Assembly: GCA_021808035.1 (NCBI GenBank)
Contig: JAKBCG010000047.1
Location: 1-11,843 of the forward strand
Length of the DNA stretch: 11,843 nt
Source of the DNA: Pseudomonadota bacterium
GTDB taxonomy: Bacteria > Pseudomonadota > Gammaproteobacteria > Steroidobacterales > Steroidobacteraceae
Direction of reading: 5' to 3'
The notes beneath the pieces were generated by a model, which saw nothing but the letters and a program-made list of their open reading frames with translations, made no database searches and was not told the DNA's origin. This document shows positions 6,640 to 11,843 of the stretch, in pieces; the stretch's first letter is position 1, and every line of letters begins with the position of its first letter. The translations under genes and the position numbers were made by a program.

Positions 6640-7620
6640 CTAGAAATTTCGCCGCAGATCCATGCCGGTGTACAGGCTCGCAACCTCGTTCGCGTAGCCG
6701 TTGAACAGCAAGGTATCCTGCCGCTCGTGGAAGAACGGATTGCCGATGCGCCGCTGCCTCGCCTGACTCCAGCGCGGATGCGGCACGGACGGGTTCACGT
6801 TCGCATAGAAGCCGTACTCGTCCGGCGCCGCCTCGCTCCACGTGGTCAGCGGCTGCTGTTCGGTGAACACGATGCGCACGATCGCCTTGATGCTCTTGAA
6901 GCCGTACTTCCACGGCACGATCAGGCGCAGCGGCGCGCCGTTCTGGTTCGGCAGCACGCGACCGTAGAGCCCGACGACCATGAACGAGAGCGGGTGCATC
7001 GCCTCGTCGATCCGCAGCCCTTCGGCGTAGGGCCACTTCAGGACCGGGACCCGCTGACCCGGCATCTGGCCCGGGCGATACAGCGTGTCGAACGCCACGT
7101 ATTTCGCCCGCGAGGTCGGCTTGAATTGCTGGAGCAGTCGGGCGAGGGGGAAGCCGACCCAGGGAATCACCATCGACCAGGCCTCGACGCAGCGGAACCG
7201 GTAGATGCGTTCCTCGAGCGCGTAGGGCTTCACGAAGTCCTCGAGTGCGAAGTTGCCGGTGACCTCCGCTTCGCCGGCGACGGCGATGTTCCAGGGGCGG
7301 ACCTGCAGTTGCCCCGCATATTCCGCCGGATCGGTCTTGCTCGTGCCAAACTCGTAGTAGTTGTTGTACTGGGTGATCTGGTCCCAGGTGTTGGGCGTCT
7401 CGTTCTGGTTCGGCGCATGGACCAGCGCATCGACCGAATCGGCGGCGTCCTGGGTGAAGGCGAGCGGCATCCCGGCGCGCGGCGGCAGCACTGCGGCACC
7501 CGCCCGGCCGAGCGCGGTGCCGGCTGCGGCGAGCGCGCCGGCGAGGAACGCGCGCCGGCCGAAGTAGGCATCCGGCGGGGTGATCTCGGACGGCGCAATG
7601 CCCGGAACGCGAAAACGCAT
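6640..7620 (-). CDS. msrP: MsrP, periplasmic protein-methionine-sulfoxide reductase catalytic subunit
   Basis: A 326-residue molybdoenzyme of the YedY/sulfite-oxidase fold, near the E. coli length of 334. It reduces methionine sulfoxide in oxidised periplasmic proteins using a molybdopterin cofactor. A twin-arginine signal is visible as G-R22-R23-A-F-L-A-G followed by an alanine-rich hydrophobic stretch. The molybdenum-ligand cysteine is C144 in YRFRCVEAWSMVIPW, a family hallmark. The C-terminal HPRWSQARQR and LFNGY segments also fit the family. The ATG at 7620 is chosen because AGAGGA lies nine bases upstream and the Tat signal sits at the usual distance; an in-frame start 11 codons earlier lacks support. 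It is first in the msrPQ operon and divergent from the membrane GAF gene. Confidence 0.96.
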   Translation of the reverse strand: MRFRVPGIAPSEITPPDAYFGRRAFLAGALAAAGTALGRAGAAVLPPRAGMPLAFTQDAADSVDALVHAPNQNETPNTWDQITQYNNYYEFGTSKTDPAEYAGQLQVRPWNIAVAGEAEVTGNFALEDFVKPYALEERIYRFRCVEAWSMVIPWVGFPLARLLQQFKPTSRAKYVAFDTLYRPGQMPGQRVPVLKWPYAEGLRIDEAMHPLSFMVVGLYGRVLPNQNGAPLRLIVPWKYGFKSIKAIVRIVFTEQQPLTTWSEAAPDEYGFYANVNPSVPHPRWSQARQRRIGNPFFHERQDTLLFNGYANEVASLYTGMDLRRNF

Positions 7621-7685
7621 GATAGTGATTCCTCTTTCCGCCATCATTTCCACTTTGGAGCGCGTCGACGGCCCCGAGTTCCGAC

Positions 7686-7742
7686 CGATTCTAGCCTACC
7701 GGCGGGGGTTCACGCGGCTGACGGCGGGTATCGCTAGAATCG
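7686..7742. promoter_or_regulatory. Mirrored divergent promoter elements between msrP and the membrane GAF gene
   Basis: CGATTCTAGC (7686-7695) and GCTAGAATCG (7733-7742) form a perfect 10-bp inverted repeat separated by 37 bases. Each arm contains TAGAAT, a 5/6 match to the -10 consensus, pointing outward. One at 7735-7740 would start transcription near 7747, about 20 bases before the GAF gene. The other, on the minus strand at 7693-7688, would start near 7681 toward msrP, with a leader of about 60 bases. No good -35 boxes are visible between them, so both promoters may need an activator. A regulator binding site or hairpin is the alternative reading. Confidence 0.5.
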
Positions 7743-7767
7743 CATCGATCGCGAGGAGGTGGCGGGC

Positions 7768-9522
7768 ATGCTAACACGTGACAACGGACAGGACCGGGCG
7801 CAGGCGACCTGGCGGTTTTGGCTGCCGCGACTGCTGATCTCCTGCGTGGTGCTCGCCTCGTACGCGGTGCAGTTCGGGCCGACCAATGGTCCGCCGTTCC
7901 ACGCCACGTGTGTCGCCGGTGTCTGCGGACTCACGCCGATCCCGGCCGATGCCGCGGCGGCGGCGCTCAAGCCCGGCGATCGGTTGCGGGTCGCCGATCA
8001 ATCCTTTGCGACGCGCGCGGTGCTGGTCGCCGACAACGTGCCCCGGCGTCAGACCTATCGGCTGCTGGTGCAACGAGGCGCGGCCGAGGTGTCCGTCGCG
8101 TTCCACACGGTGCGCACCGACACCGGCAATCGATTCGTGCAGCGTACCGTCGCCACGTTCATCCTGCTGTTCGGGTTGCTGATGCTCTGGCGCGGCGAAT
8201 CCGCGGCGACCGCGGGTCTGTGCCTGTTCGCGCTCAGCATCGTCGTCGCGCGCGGGATCGAGGCGCTCGTGCTCGCGCCGCCGTGGAATCTGGCTGCCCG
8301 CGGTCTCGTGGTGCTGATGGGCGGACCAAGCGCGTTCCTCGGGCTCTTCGTCACGGCCGCCGCGCTCTCCGGGCGCGGCGGAACGGCGAGGCGACGCCGG
8401 TGGGCGTTCGTCGGATACCTCGGGGCCTTGGTCCTGCTGTATCTCAGCGAATTCGCCGTCTTCGGCGCATTCCTCGCCGGCCATCCGGTCACGGGTTGGC
8501 TGGCCGAAGTGATCCCGCTCGCACTCGCCGCGATCGTCTGGGCGGTGCCCTTGATCATGCTCGTCCGCGGCTATCGGCAGGGCGATGCCGCAAATCGCTT
8601 GCGGATTCGCTGGTTCATCGCGAGCGTCGCGCTACTGCTGCCGTTGATCGCGACGAACCTGCTCGTCGGGACGACCGGTCGGGAACTCGATCTGATTCGC
8701 TTGACCCAGGTGCTGCTGACCTTCGCGATCTTCACGATGCTCGGTTATGCCACCCTCAGCCAGCGGTTGGTCGCCGTCCGGTTCGTCGTCAACCGGGCAT
8801 TGGTGTTCGGCCTGCTGACCGCATCGCTGATCGGCGCGCTGTCGCTCCTCGAGAGCCTGATCGAGCGCAGCGTGATCAGCAAGGATGCGGGGATCGCGCT
8901 CGATCTCGCGGTGCCGCTGCTGCTCGGCGTGTCGATCCAACGCATCCATCGCTGGGGCGAGGACAGCGTCGAGCGGCTGGTCTTTCGCAGGGAGTACCGC
9001 GATCGCAATGCGATCCTCGCGTTCCTGCGCGATGCCGGATTCGTCGCCCATCCCGCCACCTTGTTCGCGCGCACGGTGGAGGTGTTCGCGACCCACGCGG
9101 GCGGCCGGGCCGCGGCCCTGTACCTCGCCACGGATACCGGATACGAGCGCGTCGCGGTGAGCGAGCAGGCGCGCGGATACCCTGCGCGGATACCGATCGA
9201 CGACGCGGCGATGGTCCGGTTGCGCGCGACGCTCGCACCCCTCGATCTCGTCACGGTCACGAGCGAGCTCGGCGCGAGCGGGCTCGCGCTGCCGCTGGTG
9301 ATCCGGGGACGTCTCGAGGGCGTGCTGTTCTGCGGTGCGAAGGCGGAAGGACGCTACGCACGGCCGGAGGTGGAATTCCTCGAGAAGGCCGCGGTGGGGG
9401 TCGCCGCCTGCATCGTTGCGCTGCGCGCGGAGCTGCACGGCCGCTTCGTCACCCGGGTCGCCGAGGGCGCGCTGCCCACCGACCGGGTCGTCGAGGAGGC
9501 GCGGCGCCTGGTCGCGTCATGA
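7768..9522 (+). CDS. Polytopic membrane protein with periplasmic PDZ-like segment and C-terminal GAF-like domain
   Basis: A protein of 584 residues. One N-terminal membrane helix (about 18-36) is followed by a periplasmic stretch (about 40-125). This carries a two-cysteine CVAGVC motif and a PDZ-like LKPGDRLRVADQ sequence. About seven to nine hydrophobic helices follow between residues 126 and 390. The C-terminal 190 residues begin with a charged linker (HRWGEDSVERLVFRREYRDR) and then read like a GAF sensor fold. Similar N-terminal layouts occur in membrane histidine kinases, but there is no H-box, HATPase, GGDEF or HTH; the protein ends soon after the GAF region. A signalling or redox-sensing role is inference. 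The ATG at 7768 is eight bases after AGGAGG (7754-7759); the GTG at 7759 would overlap that site. It is divergent from msrP. Confidence 0.7.
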   Translation: MLTRDNGQDRAQATWRFWLPRLLISCVVLASYAVQFGPTNGPPFHATCVAGVCGLTPIPADAAAAALKPGDRLRVADQSFATRAVLVADNVPRRQTYRLLVQRGAAEVSVAFHTVRTDTGNRFVQRTVATFILLFGLLMLWRGESAATAGLCLFALSIVVARGIEALVLAPPWNLAARGLVVLMGGPSAFLGLFVTAAALSGRGGTARRRRWAFVGYLGALVLLYLSEFAVFGAFLAGHPVTGWLAEVIPLALAAIVWAVPLIMLVRGYRQGDAANRLRIRWFIASVALLLPLIATNLLVGTTGRELDLIRLTQVLLTFAIFTMLGYATLSQRLVAVRFVVNRALVFGLLTASLIGALSLLESLIERSVISKDAGIALDLAVPLLLGVSIQRIHRWGEDSVERLVFRREYRDRNAILAFLRDAGFVAHPATLFARTVEVFATHAGGRAAALYLATDTGYERVAVSEQARGYPARIPIDDAAMVRLRATLAPLDLVTVTSELGASGLALPLVIRGRLEGVLFCGAKAEGRYARPEVEFLEKAAVGVAACIVALRAELHGRFVTRVAEGALPTDRVVEEARRLVAS

Positions 9523-9563
9523 AGCGGCGCGCGGCGGCTTCGACGGGCGAGCGCAGCGGATGA
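9519..9563 (+). other. 14-codon ORF bridging two genes by ATGA overlaps
   Basis: An ATG at 9519 overlaps the stop of the membrane GAF gene (ATGA, 9519-9522). The short frame MKRRAAASTGERSG ends with a TGA that overlaps the start of the oxidoreductase gene (ATGA, 9560-9563). The arrangement could allow terminating ribosomes to pass from one gene to the next, which would make up for the weak Shine-Dalgarno of the oxidoreductase. It may equally be chance; no peptide function is claimed. Confidence 0.25.
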
Positions 9564-10732
9564 GCGAAGCGGACCTCAGTGTCGACGTGGCGATCGTCGG
9601 CGGCGGCATCATGGGATCGGCGTTGGCGTTCTGGATCACCCGGCTCGATCCACGCTGCGCCCTGGTCGTCATCGAGCGGGATCCGAGCTACGCGACCGCG
9701 TCCTCGGCGCTGTCCGCCGCCGGCATTCGACAGCAGTACACGACCGAGATCAACGTCCGCATCTCCCAGGCGAGCATCGAATTCCTGCGCGACGCGGGCC
9801 GCCATCTCGATCGTTCGGCTGCGAGCCTCGGGTTGCAGGAACGGGGCTACTTGTACCTGGCGAGCGCTGCGGGCGCCGAGCGCCTCGACGCATGCTGGCG
9901 GCGGCAGCGAGCGCTCGGCGTCGAGGTCGCGCGGCTCGATAGAGCGGATCTCGCGGCGCGTTTCCCGTGGCTCGCGACGGACGATCTCGCGCTGGGCACG
10001 CTCGGCTTGCGCGGCGAGGGCTGGTTCGACGGCCCCGGCCTGCTTGCCGCGTTCGCGAGCCAGGCGCGCGCGCAAGGGGTTCGCTACCTGCGCGGCGAGG
10101 CCGTTGGATTCACCGGATCGGGTCCGCAACTCGACGGGGTCCGGCTCGCGGACGGTCGCGTGATCATGAGCGCGGCGATCGTGAACGCCGCCGGGCCCTG
10201 GGCGCGAGCCGTCGCGCGCTGGGCGGGCATCGAGTTGCCGGTCTCGGCGCGGCGGCGGACCGTGTACGTGATCGAGTGTCCGGCTCGACTCACGGAACTG
10301 CCGCTGTTGATCGATCCGAGCGGTTTCTGGATCCGGCCGGAGGGTGAGCGTTACCTTGCGGGGTATCCGCCGACGCCGGATGACGACGGGGCGCCGCTCG
10401 AGCCCGATCATTCCGGGTTCGAATCGGTGCTGTGGCCCGCGCTCGCGACGCGCATCCCGGCGTTCGAGTCCGCACGCCTGCGCGGTGCCTGGGCGGGCTA
10501 CTACGAGATGAACGATTTCGACCAGAACGGTTTGCTCGGCACGCTGCCGGATCAGCCGCGGCTGTGGTTCATCAACGGGTTCTCCGGCCACGGACTGCAA
10601 CAGGCGCCGATCGTCGCGCGAGGCCTCGCCGAGCGCATCCTATTCGGTCGTTATCGCACGCTCGATCTGTCGGCGCTCGACGTGACTCGCTGGCTGGACG
10701 ATCGACCGCTGCGCGAGTTGAACGTGATCTGA
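9560..10732 (+). CDS. FAD-dependent oxidoreductase, DAO (D-amino acid oxidase/sarcosine oxidase-like) family
   Basis: A 390-residue flavoenzyme. The N-terminal Rossmann fold reads VAIVGGGIMGSALAFW (G14-x-G16-x-x-G19), with the ribose-binding acid in VVIERD. The segment SSALSAAGIRQQY follows the usual S-x-x-x-A-G-I-R/H pattern after the second strand. The C-terminal FINGFSGHGLQQAP block is the FAD-binding signature of DAO enzymes and resembles FOXRED1-like and sarcosine/glycine oxidase-like proteins. Family members oxidise C-N bonds of amino acids or N-methyl amines; the substrate here is unknown. There is no signal peptide. The ATG at 9560 is preferred because nothing plausible exists in frame upstream, although its Shine-Dalgarno is weak. 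It lies 37 bases after the membrane GAF gene on the same strand, so one operon is likely. Confidence 0.88.
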   Translation: MSEADLSVDVAIVGGGIMGSALAFWITRLDPRCALVVIERDPSYATASSALSAAGIRQQYTTEINVRISQASIEFLRDAGRHLDRSAASLGLQERGYLYLASAAGAERLDACWRRQRALGVEVARLDRADLAARFPWLATDDLALGTLGLRGEGWFDGPGLLAAFASQARAQGVRYLRGEAVGFTGSGPQLDGVRLADGRVIMSAAIVNAAGPWARAVARWAGIELPVSARRRTVYVIECPARLTELPLLIDPSGFWIRPEGERYLAGYPPTPDDDGAPLEPDHSGFESVLWPALATRIPAFESARLRGAWAGYYEMNDFDQNGLLGTLPDQPRLWFINGFSGHGLQQAPIVARGLAERILFGRYRTLDLSALDVTRWLDDRPLRELNVI

Positions 10733-10736
10733 GCGA

Positions 10737-10773
10737 CTCCGGCTCGGGCCGGAGCGCAGGCGACGGCCCGAGC
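10737..10773. terminator. GC-rich hairpin between convergent genes, candidate bidirectional terminator
   Basis: GCTCGGGCC (10742-10750) and GGCCCGAGC (10765-10773) form a perfect 9-bp stem with a 14-base loop. It lies between the stops of the oxidoreductase (10732) and the convergent thioesterase (10782). A competing smaller hairpin, CTCCGG/CCGGAG, spans 10737-10754. Only a short GTTT follows, so intrinsic termination would be weak on the plus strand. Confidence 0.5.
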
Positions 10774-10781
10774 GTTTACCG

Positions 10782-11249
10782 TCAGCCGCGCCTCTTCTTG
10801 TGCGCACCGGGCGGCGAGAGCGGGGCGAGCTCCGTTGGCTCGAGCATGAACCGCTTCATGCGTCCGACGATCTCCGGCGGGATCGGCACCGGCCGTCCGT
10901 CGTTCGCGCGGATGAACACCAGCACCTGGCGCACCTGCATCCGCAGCTCGCCGTGGAACGACGCCTCGATGCGGACCTCGCAGGAACTGCGGCCGACTTT
11001 CGTCGCCCAGAGCTTGAACGTCAGGCGGTCGCCATATTTCGTCGGGCGGGGAAAGTCCACCGTGAAGTGGACCGAGGGCGTCAGCAGCTGCTTGTGGTGA
11101 AAGAGCCCCGGGGCACTGGCCTCGAGCCCTTCCTCGAACCAGTCTTCGACGAAATCGCTGATCATCTCGAAGTAGCGGGGATAGAACACCCAGCCGGCCG
11201 CGTCGCAGTGCCCGAACCGCACCAAGACCTCGCGTTGAAAAGCCGCCAT
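10782..11249 (-). CDS. Acyl-CoA thioesterase, 4-hydroxybenzoyl-CoA thioesterase-like (hotdog fold)
   Basis: A 155-residue protein, the usual length of single-domain hotdog thioesterases. The N-terminal VRFGHCDAAGWVFYPRYFEM block is the 4-hydroxybenzoyl-CoA thioesterase signature, with the catalytic aspartate at D16. It should hydrolyse an aromatic or related acyl-CoA to the free acid and CoA in the cytoplasm. The ATG at 11249 is chosen because GGAGGGAG lies about eight bases upstream and the motif then sits at the family position; an in-frame start at 11324 would add 25 alanine-rich residues. The proline/lysine/arginine-rich end is probably disordered. Its divergent neighbour is a salicylyl-CoA/anthraniloyl-CoA-type monooxygenase. 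Hydrolysis of a product such as gentisyl-CoA is therefore a reasonable inference. Confidence 0.88.
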   Translation of the reverse strand: MAAFQREVLVRFGHCDAAGWVFYPRYFEMISDFVEDWFEEGLEASAPGLFHHKQLLTPSVHFTVDFPRPTKYGDRLTFKLWATKVGRSSCEVRIEASFHGELRMQVRQVLVFIRANDGRPVPIPPEIVGRMKRFMLEPTELAPLSPPGAHKKRRG

Positions 11250-11361
11250 CGCGCGTCTCCCTCCCGTCCAGGCCGCGGCGGCGACGCAGGCTGCGCCGTC
11301 GTCGCGGGGGAGTTCAGCATGCACGCGCCGGCGGGCGCCGGCAAGGCGGGGGCTGTGCGCG

Positions 11362-11397
11362 GATACTTGACATCTAAAGCTTCAGGATTAAAGTATC
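11362..11397 (+). promoter_or_regulatory. Promoter of the aromatic-CoA monooxygenase gene with flanking inverted repeat
   Basis: TTGACA (11367-11372) is a perfect -35 box. TAAAGT (11389-11394), a 4/6 -10 match, follows after 16 bases, predicting a start near 11401. GATACTT (11362-11368) and AAGTATC (11391-11397) form a perfect 7-bp inverted repeat bracketing both boxes, and an AAGCTT palindrome (11377-11382) lies in the spacer. This would suit a repressor responding to an aromatic acyl-CoA, as in MarR- or TetR-controlled aromatic operons, but no regulator gene is visible here. The site is 113 bases upstream of the divergent thioesterase start and might control both. Confidence 0.6.
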
Positions 11398-11423
11398 TCG
11401 GTCCTGAACCGGAGATCGGTCCC

Positions 11424-11843
11424 ATGAAGGTGGTTTGCATCGGCGGCGGCCCGGCGGGGCTCTACCTCGGGCTGCTGATGAAGCGGCTCGATCCCCGGCA
11501 CGAGGTCACGGTGATCGAGCGCAACCGCCCGTACGACACCTTTGGGTGGGGGGTCGTGTTCTCGGACGCGACGCTCGCGAACATGCGCCGCGCCGACCCC
11601 GAGACCGCCGAGTCGATCGAGCGGGCGTTCAACCATTGGGACGACATCGAGTTGCGGTTCAAGGGTCGGGTGATCCGTTCCGGCGGGCACGGCTTCATCG
11701 GCATCGGCCGCAAGCAACTCCTGAACATCCTGCAGCGGCGCTGCGAGGAACTCGGCGTGCGGCTGGTTTTCGAGCGCGAGGTAGACGCCGACACCGAGTT
11801 CCCGGACGCCGATCTCGTCGTCGCGAGCGATGGGATCCACTCG
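11424..11843 (+). CDS. FAD-dependent monooxygenase of the salicylyl-CoA 5-hydroxylase / anthraniloyl-CoA monooxygenase type, N-terminal part
   Basis: The first 140 residues are present with no stop; the gene runs off the right edge. The FAD-binding start KVVCIGGGPAGLYLGLLMKR has the G7-x-G9-x-x-G12 fingerprint and a VIERN acid at the end of strand 2. Segments PYDTFGWGVVFSD, FNHWDDIE and SGGHGFIGIGRKQLLNIL match what is remembered of the N-terminal flavin module of salicylyl-CoA 5-hydroxylase and 2-aminobenzoyl-CoA monooxygenase/reductase. Those enzymes hydroxylate an aromatic CoA thioester in the cytoplasm. In many bacteria they are fused to an old-yellow-enzyme-like C-terminal domain, and whether that is so here cannot be seen. 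The ATG at 11424 has GGAG (11411-11414) nine bases upstream and its own promoter. The DGIHS end of the visible part is the conserved second FAD motif. Confidence 0.88.
   Translation, partial: MKVVCIGGGPAGLYLGLLMKRLDPRHEVTVIERNRPYDTFGWGVVFSDATLANMRRADPETAESIERAFNHWDDIELRFKGRVIRSGGHGFIGIGRKQLLNILQRRCEELGVRLVFEREVDADTEFPDADLVVASDGIHS

Noticed and set aside
7818..9563. A 581-codon plus-strand frame overlapping the membrane GAF gene
   Set aside because: Arginine-rich translation without domains. The overlapping frame has membrane helices, a GAF-like region and a strong Shine-Dalgarno. Only its last 14 codons are noted, as a possible coupling ORF.
9449..10600. A 383-codon minus-strand frame opposite the oxidoreductase
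   Set aside because: Shadow of a gene with clear FAD motifs; its own translation has none.

Overview
This is a GC-rich bacterial chromosomal window, densely packed with genes. MsrPQ, the sigma70-like promoters and the aromatic CoA-thioester gene at the right edge suggest a proteobacterium, beta or gamma. No rRNA, tRNA, insertion sequence, phage gene or CRISPR array was recognised. No stretch over 300 bases lacks a gene. The longest gaps (about 135-175 bp) are the promoter regions at 2272-2424, 3148-3315, 4631-4766, 7621-7767 and 11250-11423.

Left part (1-3147): the C-terminal tail of a thiolase is followed by a ferritin-like diiron protein. Facing it is a minus-strand operon encoding an AhpD-like carboxymuconolactone decarboxylase (CMD) family protein and then a TetR-type repressor. 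A 22-bp dyad overlaps the -35 box of this operon, which looks like autoregulation. Upstream on the same strand is a type II haloacid dehalogenase with a full catalytic set.

Middle (3233-7620): a cytoplasmic DsbA-fold protein and a SAM methyltransferase form a short plus-strand operon. A radical SAM/SPASM enzyme follows, with its own AT-rich promoter and no visible precursor peptide. Convergent to it is the msrPQ operon, for periplasmic methionine sulfoxide repair: a Tat-exported molybdoenzyme and its membrane haem subunit.

Right part (7686-11843): divergent from msrP is a polytopic membrane protein with a periplasmic PDZ-like segment and a C-terminal GAF-like domain but no kinase or other output domain. 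A FAD-dependent DAO-family oxidoreductase follows it. Converging on that gene is a hotdog thioesterase, and divergent from the thioesterase is the start of a flavin monooxygenase of the salicylyl-CoA/anthraniloyl-CoA type. These last two genes look like the edge of an aromatic CoA-thioester catabolic cluster that continues beyond the window.

Several genes concern redox chemistry or oxidative stress (diiron protein, CMD, DsbA-like, MsrPQ, two flavoenzymes), but nothing shows they form one system. The least explained items are the lone radical SAM/SPASM enzyme, the output-less membrane GAF protein, and the inverted repeats in three promoter regions. All functional calls come from reading motifs by eye, without database searches.
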